Source: Bradyrhizobium zhengyangense (GTDB taxonomy: Bacteria; Pseudomonadota; Alphaproteobacteria; Rhizobiales; Xanthobacteraceae). From it: a stretch of 64,000 nt of DNA. The notes under the pieces were generated by a model that saw nothing but the letters and a program-made list of their open reading frames with translations, was not told the DNA's origin and did not search any database. This document shows, piece after piece, positions 7,755 through 15,129 of this stretch (its first letter is position 1; each line of letters begins with the position of its first letter). A program made the position numbers and the translations under genes. The DNA is taken from positions 496,001-560,000 of the forward strand of contig NZ_JAKLUA010000004.1 of assembly GCF_022012435.1 (NCBI RefSeq), written 5' to 3'.

Positions 7755-7798
7755 CCGGGCAAGGATGCGACGCTAGCATCCTTGCCCGGTCGTTTTTT
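7755..7798 (+). terminator. Rho-independent terminator after the 7476 gene
   Basis: Perfect 14-bp stem CCGGGCAAGGATGC / GCATCCTTGCCCGG with a 7-base loop, followed by TCGTTTTTT. Confidence 0.9.
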
Positions 7799-7822
7799 CA
7801 CCTCGCCGACAGGAGCAGGTCG

Positions 7823-8461
7823 ATGCGCGCACGGACCACGCGGCTGGCCGCCCTCGCCGCTTCGCTTCTGCTCACTGCTGCGGCTGCGGCGCAGGCCCCG
7901 CAATCCTTCCGCGTGATCTCGCCGATCTTCGGCCAGCTCGTCGCCTTCGCGATGCCGTCTGACTTCGCGGCCGTGTTCGAGAACACCAAGGGCGGCCACT
8001 ACATCCGCGAAGCCGTGCTCAAGGGTGAGACGCCCGAGCGCTGGACGCAGATGATCACGGTCACCGGCGAGAAGGGCATGACGCTGACGCCGGGCAGCTC
8101 GCCGGAGATGTTCGCGGGCACCATCGCCGGCGGCTTCAAATCGGCCTGCCCCGACAGCTTTGCGGCAAGGCCTTTGGGCGCGACCATGTTCGGCCGCTTC
8201 GAGGGCTTTGTCGCGGTGATCGGTTGCGGTCGCATCGACAGCGGCCCGACGCGGCACAGCGAGACCGCGCTGCTGATCACGCTCAAGGGCGCGAGCGACT
8301 ATTACACCATCCAATGGGCCGAGCGCGGCCCCGAAAGCGACGAGCCGCCGGTCAACGACGAGCGCTGGCAAACGCGCCTACGCGATCTCAACCCGATCGA
8401 TCTCTGCCCGATCGTCTCAGGCGAAGCCGCGCCCTATCCGAGCTGCGTCAACAAGAGCTGA
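7823..8461 (+). CDS. Exported protein of unknown function
   Basis: 212 aa. Signal peptide ends near AAAQA (residues 20-25). The mature part has no family I recognise; it includes FGQLVAFAMPSDF, WTQMITVTGEKGM and four cysteines (ACPDS, VIGCG, DLCPI, SCVNKS) that could form two disulphides in the periplasm. ATG at 7823 is preceded by AGGAG. The reading frame is open far upstream but crosses the preceding gene and terminator, so the longer start is rejected. Convergent with the J-protein gene, 6 nt between stops. Confidence 0.7.
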   Translation: MRARTTRLAALAASLLLTAAAAAQAPQSFRVISPIFGQLVAFAMPSDFAAVFENTKGGHYIREAVLKGETPERWTQMITVTGEKGMTLTPGSSPEMFAGTIAGGFKSACPDSFAARPLGATMFGRFEGFVAVIGCGRIDSGPTRHSETALLITLKGASDYYTIQWAERGPESDEPPVNDERWQTRLRDLNPIDLCPIVSGEAAPYPSCVNKS

Positions 8462-8467
8462 GCGCTC

Positions 8468-8953
8468 TCAGGCGTCCTTGTGCGCGCCGGGATGAATCAA
8501 GACATCGCGGGCGGCCGACAAGTCGATGAAGGCCTGCGCGCTGCCGCCCTGGTCGGGATGCATGCCCTTGGCGGCGCGACGATAGGCCTGGTTGATGTCC
8601 TCGCAAGTGAGCTGCACTGCGAGCGGCAGGCCCAGCATCTTGCGGGCGCGATCCTCGCTCGACAGTTTCTTTGGCGCCGCGTTGCGACGGCCGAAGCGCG
8701 GCGCGGTCAGATCATGGACGACATCGAGGATCACGCGGACGCGGCGCCGGGCGGCGAGCGTCACGCCCTGATCGTCATTGTCCGCGGCCTGACGCAGCAC
8801 GGGGAGCGCTTGCTCGGCGGCCTGCCGCAGCGTGGCATCCGTGCTCATCCGCACGATCTCGGCCACCAGCCGGCCAGCCTCGGCCCAGTCCGCAAATTCC
8901 GCCGACCGCAGGCGCTCGAGCGCCAATTTCCAGGATTCGAGTCGTTCCATCAT
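8468..8953 (-). CDS. J-domain protein (DnaJ-like co-chaperone)
   Basis: 161 aa with the J-domain at the C-terminus: INQAYRRAAKGMHPDQGG contains the invariant HPD tripeptide needed to stimulate Hsp70 ATPase, followed by AFIDLSAARDVL. The N-terminal two thirds is helical and unrecognised. A class III-type J-protein with J-domain last is inferred; client unknown. Start is either of two adjacent ATGs at 8953 and 8950; a longer TTG start at 8989 is less likely. No strong ribosome site for either. Confidence 0.75.
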   Translation of the reverse strand: MMERLESWKLALERLRSAEFADWAEAGRLVAEIVRMSTDATLRQAAEQALPVLRQAADNDDQGVTLAARRRVRVILDVVHDLTAPRFGRRNAAPKKLSSEDRARKMLGLPLAVQLTCEDINQAYRRAAKGMHPDQGGSAQAFIDLSAARDVLIHPGAHKDA

Positions 8954-9064
8954 GCGCGCAACGTTTAGCAACGCGGACGAGTATGCCAAGGCCGCCGTTT
9001 CCGACCCCTTAATTTCGGGTTAGCCTTTCATGAAACTTAGAAACGAATCCGGGAGGAAATTGCC

Positions 9065-9832
9065 ATGGCATTGCTCGCAAACCACATCGCTGTCGTCACG
9101 GGCGCCGGTTCCGGCATCGGCCGGGCGATCGCCGCCGGCTATGCCCGTGAGGGCGCGCAAGTGGTGCTGCTCGACGTCAACGCCGCCACGGTCGCGGAGG
9201 CCGCCGAAGAGATCAGCAAGGCCGGCGGTAAGGCTACGAGCTTTGCGCTCGACGTGACCAGGCGTGACGACTGCTTCGCCCTGGCCAAGCAGGTCGCCGA
9301 AAAGGTCGGTCAGGTCTCGATCCTCGTCAACAATGCCGGCATCACCCGCCGCAACGCCATCACTGCGGAGACCGAGGCGGTGGCGAAGGACTGGAACGAC
9401 ATCATCTCACTCAACCTCAACGGCGTCTTCAACACGACGCAGGCTTTCCTCGCGCCGCTGCGTGCAGCCAAGGGCCGCATCGTCAATATCGCGTCGATCC
9501 AGTCTTTCGTGCATCTGCGCACGCCGAGCTCGGCCGCCTACACCACTTCGAAACACGGCGTGCTCGGCTTCACCAAGGCGCTCGCGGTCGAGCTCGGCAA
9601 GGAAGGCGTGCGCGTCAACGCGATCGGGCCAGGCTTCATCGAGACCAACATCAATGCCCATGTACGCGCCACCAATCCTGCTTTGGTGCAGGCCTTCGTC
9701 GACCACACCCCGCTCGCACGTACCGGTAAGCCGGAGGACATCGTCGGCCCCGCGATCTTCCTTGCGTCAGACCTGTCGTCGTTCGTCACAGGATCGATCG
9801 TCATGGTGGACGGCGGATATCGCACGGTGTGA
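9065..9832 (+). CDS. Short-chain dehydrogenase/reductase, gluconate-5-dehydrogenase/FabG-like
   Basis: 255 aa. TGAGSGIG (about residues 13-20), LVNNAGITRR, the Ser-Tyr-Lys catalytic set (IASIQSF, AAYTTSKHG) and the C-terminal VDGGY are all intact. Related to sugar-acid dehydrogenases and 3-oxoacyl-ACP reductases; the exact substrate is undetermined. GGGAGGAAATTGCC ribosome site leads into ATG 9065. Monocistronic, with a 9-bp inverted repeat (9844-9852 and 9875-9883) after the stop. Confidence 0.85.
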   Translation: MALLANHIAVVTGAGSGIGRAIAAGYAREGAQVVLLDVNAATVAEAAEEISKAGGKATSFALDVTRRDDCFALAKQVAEKVGQVSILVNNAGITRRNAITAETEAVAKDWNDIISLNLNGVFNTTQAFLAPLRAAKGRIVNIASIQSFVHLRTPSSAAYTTSKHGVLGFTKALAVELGKEGVRVNAIGPGFIETNINAHVRATNPALVQAFVDHTPLARTGKPEDIVGPAIFLASDLSSFVTGSIVMVDGGYRTV

Positions 9833-9919
9833 GTGAGATCGGTCCGCGTTGCTATGCATCTCGTGCCAATCGCGGCAACGCGGCGGCATTCCCAAGGTCA
9901 TCTCGTGCGATAGATCGAA

Positions 9920-9937
9920 ATTAACCTTTGATTAACC
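9920..9937. promoter_or_regulatory. CtrA-type box upstream of FlbD-like gene
   Basis: ATTAACCTTTGATTAACC contains TTAA-N7-TTAAC, the full consensus of the cell-cycle regulator CtrA in alphaproteobacteria. It is 107 nt before the start of the FlbD-like gene at 10044. Binding is inferred from the match only. Confidence 0.6.
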
Positions 9938-9948
9938 AAACCCGCCCA

Positions 9949-9962
9949 CCGTAGATCTACGG
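9949..9962. promoter_or_regulatory. Perfect 14-bp palindrome CCGTAGATCTACGG
   Basis: Uninterrupted palindrome 12 bases after the CtrA-type box and 82 before the FlbD-like start. Could be an operator, possibly for the Fis-type protein itself; no direct evidence. Confidence 0.4.
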
Positions 9963-10043
9963 CTTAGGATATACGGCTTGGGGGTCGTTTGTTCTCGATC
10001 CGCTTCCAACGATGGAGGCGGGCGTTGATCGGGGAGTGTGTTG

Positions 10044-10292
10044 ATGACCACTGTTCATGTCGCGGCGCCCGAGCAGGGCGCGCAATTCCTTGCACCCAAT
10101 GAGATCGTTCCACTGTTGATCGGCGCGACCGTCGGCGAGGTCGAGCGCGAGCTCGTGCTGCAGACGCTCGCGCGCTGCGACGGCAACCGCACGCGTGCCT
10201 CGCGTGTGCTCGGCCTGTCGGTGCGCACGCTGCGCAACAAAATCAGGATTTATGCCGCCTCCGGCATCGAGGTGCCGGCCTATCACGACTAG
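10044..10292 (+). CDS. FlbD-like Fis-type DNA-binding protein (HTH domain only)
   Basis: 82 aa. Residues about 25-80 carry GATVGEVERELVLQTLARC, GNRTRASRVLGLSVRTLRNK and IRIYAASGIEVP, the C-terminal Fis-type helix-turn-helix of the flagellar regulator FlbD. The receiver and AAA+ domains of FlbD are absent, so this is an orphan DNA-binding module unable to activate sigma-54 by itself. GGGGAG site 7 nt before ATG; an in-frame GTG lies two codons earlier. A CtrA-type box lies upstream. Its TAG stop overlaps the stop of the convergent 10289 gene in a shared CTAG. Confidence 0.8.
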   Translation: MTTVHVAAPEQGAQFLAPNEIVPLLIGATVGEVERELVLQTLARCDGNRTRASRVLGLSVRTLRNKIRIYAASGIEVPAYHD

Positions 10293-10540
10293 CGCGTGAC
10301 GGCGCCGGAGAGCGTCCGGTACAGCTTCGTGCCGACAAGCAGTGACACCGTGATGATCGCGACCCAGGCCGCGGTCAACGCGATGGCGCGCAGCGCGAAG
10401 GCCGTCAGTATAGCCCATGACGGCTGCAGCTCCTCGGCATAGCCAACCGGGACGACGTCCGGCACGAGCAGATGGGCAAGGCCGAGCGTCGCTGCGAGAA
10501 CGACCGCGGACAGGCAGAAGACTTTCCAGGCTGCACGCAT
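10289..10540 (-). CDS. Small inner-membrane protein, two TM segments
   Basis: 83 aa. Two hydrophobic segments (about residues 7-28 and 45-70) linked by a periplasmic or cytoplasmic loop PDVVPVGYAEELQPSW. No family recognised. ATG at 10540 has a GAGGAACG site; the longer upstream frame is antisense to the collagen-like gene start and is rejected. A perfect FixK/FNR-type box is centred 70 nt upstream, suggesting low-oxygen control. Confidence 0.7.
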   Translation of the reverse strand: MRAAWKVFCLSAVVLAATLGLAHLLVPDVVPVGYAEELQPSWAILTAFALRAIALTAAWVAIITVSLLVGTKLYRTLSGAVTR

Positions 10541-10603
10541 CGGTCGTTCCTCGCAAGGATTGTGGCCGCGCGTCATCAATGACACGGCGCCCTGCGGCGC
10601 CGA

Positions 10604-10617
10604 TTGATGTTGATCAA
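10604..10617. promoter_or_regulatory. FixK/FNR-type box between divergent genes
   Basis: TTGATGTTGATCAA is an exact TTGAT-N4-ATCAA palindrome, the consensus for FNR and FixK2 proteins. It lies 63 nt from the start of the membrane protein (10540, minus) and 79 nt from the collagen-like gene (10697, plus). If the box is centred at -41.5, the leaders would be about 29 and 44 nt. Which gene it controls is not decided; the -10 match is weak on both sides. Confidence 0.6.
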
Positions 10618-10696
10618 GCCGCCACGACGCCCGAGCGGAATTGCTGCTGTCGTCAAACGCCGCTAAGTAGCAAGCTTGCCAAGAGGGAGTAGCGGC

Positions 10697-11215
10697 GTGG
10701 CAGACGATCAGGGACGGCCGGGACCACAGGGTCCGCGCGGGCGGCAGGGCGAACCGGGGCGACCGGGGCCGCAGGGTCATCCGGGCAAGCGAGGCCCGGA
10801 CGGTGCACGCGGCAAGCCGGGACCACAGGGTAAACCGGGACCGGCCGGAAAGGCAGGCGCACAGGGCAAGGCTGGTTTGCCGGGCAAGCCGGGCGAAGCC
10901 GGTCCGCGGGGCGCCGCAGGACCGCAGGGCTCCTCAGGACCTCAGGGCCCAGCCGGCCCCCAGGGCCCGCGCGGCGAGCCAGGCCCTCCCGGTCAATTAC
11001 CGTCCATCGAACAAGTGCTGCCGTGGCTAGATCAGCTCTTCGACGCCTGGGATGAACGTCGCCGCCAGCGCGAGCAGGAGGCCGCCGAGCACGCCGCGCT
11101 CGAAGCTGCAGTGCACGAGGCTGAAGATGCGTCCTCGGATGACGAGAGCGACGAGGGCGAAGGCGACGAGCCCAAGAGAAAGAAGAAAAAGAAGAAGCAC
11201 GGCCACAAGGACTAG
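10697..11215 (+). CDS. Collagen-like Gly-X-Y repeat protein
   Basis: 172 aa from GTG at 10697, chosen because AAGAGGGAG lies 7 nt before it. Residues 6-101 are 32 uninterrupted Gly-X-Y triplets rich in Pro, Gln, Lys and Arg, able to form a collagen triple helix. A helical segment ([20 protein letters not shown], about 103-122) probably trimerises or anchors; then an acidic stretch ([13 protein letters not shown]) and a basic tail with six consecutive Lys. There is no signal peptide or membrane segment, so the protein may be cytoplasmic or exported by another route. Function unknown. Confidence 0.85.
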   Translation: MADDQGRPGPQGPRGRQGEPGRPGPQGHPGKRGPDGARGKPGPQGKPGPAGKAGAQGKAGLPGKPGEAGPRGAAGPQGSSGPQGPAGPQGPRGEPGPPGQLPSIEQVLPWLDQLFDAWDERRRQREQEAAEHAALEAAVHEAEDASSDDESDEGEGDEPKRKKKKKKHGHKD

Positions 11216-11224
11216 CGGGCGCAG

Positions 11225-11440
11225 CTACTGCGCCTGGTCGTCCCGCCGCGGCACCATGCCCATGCGCTCGAACTGCCAGCGCATGGCGCGGTACCAGAGA
11301 TAGCCGACTGCCGCGCCGCAAACCGCCAGGATCACCACGTTTGCGCTTGAGAACGATCCGCTCCACCACATCATCCACGCGGTCCACAACAGCGTGAATA
11401 TGATGGCACCTGCTTTCAGCGGAAGAAGGGGACGGCTCAT
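11225..11440 (-). CDS. Small inner-membrane protein, two TM segments
   Basis: 71 aa with hydrophobic segments at about 8-28 (AGAIIFTLLWTAWMMWWSG) and 33-50 (NVVILAVCGAAVGYLWY) and a basic C-terminal tail. No family recognised. GGAGCAGGAACC precedes the ATG at 11440. Convergent with the collagen-like gene, 9 nt between stops. Confidence 0.65.
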   Translation of the reverse strand: MSRPLLPLKAGAIIFTLLWTAWMMWWSGSFSSANVVILAVCGAAVGYLWYRAMRWQFERMGMVPRRDDQAQ

Positions 11441-11498
11441 GGTTCCTGCTCCGGGTTGTCAGAACCCCGGCAGGCATCATCGCGCGTCACGGCCAACG

Positions 11499-11522
11499 CC
11501 ACCGTGAGGCAGGTCACGGTGG
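11499..11522 (-). terminator. Possible terminator hairpin after the DUF2277 gene
   Basis: 8-bp perfect arms CCACCGTG/CACGGTGG separated by 8 bases, 16 nt past the stop of the 11538 gene on the minus strand. No U-run follows, so an intrinsic terminator is uncertain. Confidence 0.3.
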
Positions 11523-11537
11523 GACCTTGCGGAACCT

Positions 11538-11804
11538 CTAACCGAAGCGCAGCCGCGAACGCTCCTTGGCTTTCTCCGCCTCGACCTCTCGGTCGCGCGC
11601 CGGTGCGTGGGTGTGCAGCGAGGTCAGCAGTCTTCGCGCAGCATCCGAAACCTCCGCCACCGCGCGGTCGAAGGCCGCCTCGTTGGCCTGTGACGGCTTG
11701 TTGAAGCCGGAGAGCTTTCGAACGAACTGGAGTGCACTGGCGTGGATCTCCTCCTCTGTCGCCGGCGGCTCGAAATTGAACAGCGTCCTGATGTTGCGGC
11801 ACAT
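11538..11804 (-). CDS. DUF2277 domain protein
   Basis: 88 aa. MCRNIRTLFNFEPPATEEEI at the N-terminus is the signature of DUF2277, small proteins of unknown function common in bacteria and actinomycetes, with AALQFVRKLSGF-like and SDAARRLLTSL helices. Cytoplasmic, predicted helical. ATG at 11804 follows GGGAGAAACGGC. 98 nt upstream of the 11225 gene on the same strand. Confidence 0.85.
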   Translation of the reverse strand: MCRNIRTLFNFEPPATEEEIHASALQFVRKLSGFNKPSQANEAAFDRAVAEVSDAARRLLTSLHTHAPARDREVEAEKAKERSRLRFG

Positions 11805-11930
11805 GCCGTTTCTCCCGGTGGTTTCCCCTTAAGACGATCGGCTGAGCCGAAATCCTACATCGTTCCGCCCTCTTCTGGTAAGGTCCACGCCAACGCGGCC
11901 GCCGGATATGAGCCGCCTGGGGAGAGGAAC

Positions 11931-12992
11931 ATGAAAGCATATTTTGCAGCGCTGTCGGCCATTCTGCTGTCCGTTTCCGCATCGGCATACGCGGCGGACT
12001 ACCCGGCGCCGAAGCAGGGCGATTGGGTCGCGCGGGATTTCAAATTCCACACCGGCGAGGTCATGCCGGAACTGAAGCTGCATTACACCACGGTCGGCGA
12101 ACCGACTGGACAGCCGGTGCTGGTGCTGCACGGCACCGGCGGCTCGGGCGCAAGCATGCTGACGCCAGCCTTCGCCGGCGAATTGTTCGGCGCCGGCCAA
12201 CCACTCGACGCGTCCAAATATTACATCATCCTCCCAGATGCGATCGGCCACGGTAAATCGTCGAAGCCCTCCGATGGCATGAAGACGAGCTTTCCGAAAT
12301 ACGATTACGACGACATGGTCGAGGCGCAGCATCGCCTCGTGACTGAAGGCCTCGGCGTCAAGCACCTGCGGCTCGTGATCGGCAATTCCATGGGCGGCAT
12401 GCAAACTTGGCTGTGGGGCGAGAAGTATCCGAAGGACATGGACGCGCTGGTACCGATGGCCTCGCAACCGACCGAGATGGCGTCACGCAACTGGATGCTG
12501 CGACGGATCATGCTCGACACCATCAGGAACGATCCCGACTACAACGGCGGCAACTACACCAGCCAGCCACGGATGATGAAGTACGCGATCACCGCCTATG
12601 GCATTGCCAGCATCGGCGGCACGCTCGCCTATCAGCAACAAGCGCCGACCGCGGCGAAGGCCGACAAGATCGTCGACGAGCGACTGGCGACGCCGATTAC
12701 TGCTGACGCGAACGACTACGTCTATCAATGGGACTCCTCACATGACTACAACGCTGCCGAGAAGCTCGAGGCTATCGAGGCCTCGCTGCTGCTGATCAAT
12801 TCCGCCGACGACGAGCGCAATCCGCCCGAGACAGGGATCACGGATGCCGCGATGAAGCGGGTCAAGAACGGCAAGCTGTACCTCATCCCCGCGAGCACCG
12901 AGACGCGCGGCCACGGCACCACCGGCAACGCAAAATTCTACAGCGAGCAGGTCCGACAATTGCTGCAAACCGCACCGCAGCGGACGATGTAG
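11931..12992 (+). CDS. Exported alpha/beta hydrolase, homoserine O-acetyltransferase-like
   Basis: 353 aa. A signal peptide (to about ASAYA, residue 21) precedes an alpha/beta-hydrolase fold. LVLHGTGG supplies the oxyanion region, GNSMGGMQ the nucleophile elbow Ser, and the C-terminal DDERNPPE and ETRGHGTTG the Asp and His. The overall layout resembles MetX-type acetyltransferases, but a periplasmic location argues for a hydrolase with unknown substrate. GGGGAGAGGAAC leads to ATG 11931. A strong terminator follows at 13028. Confidence 0.8.
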   Translation: MKAYFAALSAILLSVSASAYAADYPAPKQGDWVARDFKFHTGEVMPELKLHYTTVGEPTGQPVLVLHGTGGSGASMLTPAFAGELFGAGQPLDASKYYIILPDAIGHGKSSKPSDGMKTSFPKYDYDDMVEAQHRLVTEGLGVKHLRLVIGNSMGGMQTWLWGEKYPKDMDALVPMASQPTEMASRNWMLRRIMLDTIRNDPDYNGGNYTSQPRMMKYAITAYGIASIGGTLAYQQQAPTAAKADKIVDERLATPITADANDYVYQWDSSHDYNAAEKLEAIEASLLLINSADDERNPPETGITDAAMKRVKNGKLYLIPASTETRGHGTTGNAKFYSEQVRQLLQTAPQRTM

Positions 12993-13027
12993 ACATCGTC
13001 GGAGCAACCTCGATATCGCAACGCATC

Positions 13028-13058
13028 ATATGCGGCGCCTCGGCGCCGCATATTATTT
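13028..13058 (+). terminator. Rho-independent terminator after the hydrolase gene
   Basis: Perfect 12-bp arms ATATGCGGCGCC / GGCGCCGCATAT with a 2-base loop, followed by TATTT. Confidence 0.75.
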
Positions 13059-13134
13059 GAGCATGCAATGAGCCGGCGGCTCGGGCTTAATCGCATCAAC
13101 GATACGAATCGAAAACGCGATGAGGAGGATTTGC

Positions 13135-13479
13135 ATGCACAGGCTTGCGCTGTGCGTTTGGCTCGCCGCGATGACGAGCACCGCGCTCGCGTTCGACAAT
13201 GGTCAGTACGACAGCGTTCCGCCCGACATCCGCGCGTGGTTCAAGAGCGTGATCGCGCCGAACGGCGTACCCTGCTGCGACATTTCGGATGGCCACCGCA
13301 CCGACTACGACGTGCGCAAAGGTGCTTACTGGGTGCCGATCGAGGGACAATGGATGGAGGTGCCTGAGCGCGCCATCATCCGTGATCGCGGCAATCCGGT
13401 CGGTCAAGCCGTGGTGTGGTACGTCCATCACCGCGGCGCCATCATCATCAGCTGCTTCGTACCGGCCGACGCGGTCTGA
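13135..13479 (+). CDS. Small exported protein of unknown function
   Basis: 114 aa. Signal peptide MHRLALCVWLAAMTSTALA; the mature part contains PPDIRAWFKSV, a CC pair (VPCCDISDGH) and AYWVPIEGQWMEVPE, ending with a hydrophobic strand and a third Cys. This is a common small periplasmic family without known function. ATG 13135 was chosen over 13120 because GAGGAGGA lies 5 nt before it. Confidence 0.7.
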   Translation: MHRLALCVWLAAMTSTALAFDNGQYDSVPPDIRAWFKSVIAPNGVPCCDISDGHRTDYDVRKGAYWVPIEGQWMEVPERAIIRDRGNPVGQAVVWYVHHRGAIIISCFVPADAV

Positions 13480-13555
13480 CGTCTCAAGATGGAATTCGTT
13501 GGCGGACGTAAAGCAATCAAGTAGTTTGACGCCGAGCTCATCCGGAGGCACACCG

Positions 13556-14158
13556 TTGACCTACCTTTGCGCCGAAGACCTCGCCACCATCTATGCGAAG
13601 CCAACCCCGCGCGTGATCGCCAAAGCGCGTCCCGCGATCGATGCGCATGCGAAGAAGTTCATCGAGATGTCGCCGTTCTGCGTGCTCGCGACATCGGGAC
13701 TCGACGGCAGCGTCGATGCCTCACCGCGCGGTGGCGGCGTCGGCTTCGTCCATGTCGCTGGCCCAAACCAGTTGCTCATGCCCGACCGCGCCGGCAACAA
13801 CCGCATCGACAGTTTTCGCAATGTCGTCGAGGGCTCGGGGTTCGTGCATCTGCTGTTCTTCGTGCCTGGGATCGACGAGACGCTGCGCGTCGGGGGACGC
13901 GGCACGCTCTCGACCGATCCGGATCTGCTCGCCGCGATGGTGGAGTTCGGCAAGCCGCCGCGCGCGGTGCTGAACGTCGCCGTCAGCGAAGTCTATTTCC
14001 ACTGCGGCAAGGCTCTTATGCGCTCCAAGCTGTGGTCGCCGGAGAAGGTGGCGCGCTCGGTGATGCCGAGCATCAGCCAGGTCATCCACGATCAGACCAG
14101 CCTTGGCGAGCCCGAGAGCCAGGAGATCGTGGAAGAGCGTTACAAGGCGCAGCTGTAG
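13556..14158 (+). CDS. FMN-dependent PPOX-type flavoprotein (MSMEG_1061-like)
   Basis: 200 aa split-barrel flavoprotein related to pyridoxamine 5'-phosphate oxidase. FCVLATSGLDGSVDASPRGG and the FMN-contacting PDRAGNNRIDSFRNVV region are characteristic. The likely start is TTG at 13556 (MTYLCAEDL), seven nt after a GGAGG; no ATG is available in frame before the conserved region. Acts in the cytoplasm on an unknown oxidant. Lies 76 nt after the exported-protein gene and may share its promoter. Confidence 0.8.
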   Translation: MTYLCAEDLATIYAKPTPRVIAKARPAIDAHAKKFIEMSPFCVLATSGLDGSVDASPRGGGVGFVHVAGPNQLLMPDRAGNNRIDSFRNVVEGSGFVHLLFFVPGIDETLRVGGRGTLSTDPDLLAAMVEFGKPPRAVLNVAVSEVYFHCGKALMRSKLWSPEKVARSVMPSISQVIHDQTSLGEPESQEIVEERYKAQL

Positions 14159-14174
14159 CTGGGGCCCTGGAACG

Positions 14175-14207
14175 AAAAAGGCCGTCCCCGCAAAAGCCGG
14201 GACGGCC
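14175..14207 (-). terminator. Terminator for bfr
   Basis: Inverted repeat GGCCGTCCC / GGGACGGCC; on the minus strand the stem is followed by TTTTT, 28 nt after the bfr stop. The plus side lacks a T-run, so it serves mainly bfr. Confidence 0.8.
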
Positions 14208-14234
14208 TCGCAACTGTGTGACTAACGTCGGAGC

Positions 14235-14723
14235 CTAATGCCCTTCGCCCTCGAGCCCGCCGACGTGCTTCTGGGTGTAGAGCTCGAGGCCGATACGGCC
14301 GATCAGGTCGAGCTGGGTCTCGAGGAAGTCGATGTGGTGCTCCTCGTCGCTCATCAGCTTCTCGAACAGGTCACGCGTGACGTAGTCCTTGACGCCGTGG
14401 CAGTAGGTCGCCGCTTCCTGGTAAAGCGCCCGTGCGCTCATCTCTGCGGCGAGATCGCACTCGATGATCTCCTTGACGTTCTGGCCAATGCGCAGGGGAT
14501 CGAGCACCTGCATGTTCGGGAAGCCGTCGAAGAAAAGGATGCGCGCAGTCAGCTTGTCGGCGTGCTCCATCTCCTCGATGGACTCCTTGCGCCAGACCTT
14601 GGCCATATCCAGCAGGCCCCAATTATCGAGAAAGCGATAGTGCAGCCAGTACTGGTTGATCGCAGTCAGTTCGTGACGCAGCGCCTTGTTGAGATAGTCG
14701 ATGACTTTTGCGTCGCCCTGCAT
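14235..14723 (-). CDS. bfr: Bacterioferritin
   Basis: 162 aa, normal length. All di-iron ferroxidase ligands are present at canonical positions (E18, E51, H54, E94, E127, H130), as is the haem-ligating M52. It forms a 24-subunit shell that oxidises Fe(II) and stores iron in the cytoplasm. It is downstream of bfd, whose ferredoxin releases the stored iron. An exact Irr-type box lies 44 nt upstream, so the gene has its own iron-responsive promoter and is expected to be repressed by Irr when iron is short. Terminator follows. Confidence 0.95.
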   Translation of the reverse strand: MQGDAKVIDYLNKALRHELTAINQYWLHYRFLDNWGLLDMAKVWRKESIEEMEHADKLTARILFFDGFPNMQVLDPLRIGQNVKEIIECDLAAEMSARALYQEAATYCHGVKDYVTRDLFEKLMSDEEHHIDFLETQLDLIGRIGLELYTQKHVGGLEGEGH

Positions 14724-14766
14724 GGTCCACTCCAGCTCTTGCAGTCCAAATCGGCGCTACACCGAT

Positions 14767-14783
14767 TTTAGAATGCTTCTAAA
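14767..14783. promoter_or_regulatory. Irr box (iron control element) of bfr
   Basis: TTTAGAATGCTTCTAAA is a perfect inverted repeat TTTAGAA-N3-TTCTAAA, matching the Irr box of rhizobia as I recall it. Located 44-60 nt before the bfr start, overlapping the expected promoter, which fits repression. Confidence 0.85.
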
Positions 14784-14856
14784 TGAGATCAAACATGAGA
14801 GCAACCGGCTACCGGAACGCGGCCAGGGAAAAGCTCAGATGAGATGGCAAAAGAAT

Positions 14857-15129
14857 TCAGCAGGCGGCTAGGGCGAACTGGGCGGGTTCGGCGATCTCGT
14901 CATTCGCAGCCACTGTGTGGCTGTGCGGGCAACCGGCGCAGCAGGATTGCGCACATGGGCCAAGTGCTTCGTCGATGATCGTCTTGATCGTTCGGGCGCA
15001 GCGACCGCATTCGGCGCTGCAGCCGAGGCATCCATAGACCTGCTTGGCATGACGCACAGCATCGTCGGACTCGGCGACGGCGGCGCGGATGTCGTCATCG
15101 CTCAGCACGTTACAGGAACAAACGATCAT
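14857..15129 (-). CDS. bfd: Bacterioferritin-associated ferredoxin
   Basis: 90 aa. The [2Fe-2S] ligands are C4, C6, C41 and C44 (MIVCSC... and ECGRC), as in E. coli Bfd, which docks on bacterioferritin and reduces stored Fe(III) for release. Compared with E. coli Bfd it has extra Cys at 34 and 37 and a longer C-terminal tail with a CAQSCCAGC cluster. Followed by bfr after 133 nt on the same strand. A degenerate Irr box lies about 110 nt upstream. Confidence 0.9.
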   Translation of the reverse strand: MIVCSCNVLSDDDIRAAVAESDDAVRHAKQVYGCLGCSAECGRCARTIKTIIDEALGPCAQSCCAGCPHSHTVAANDEIAEPAQFALAAC

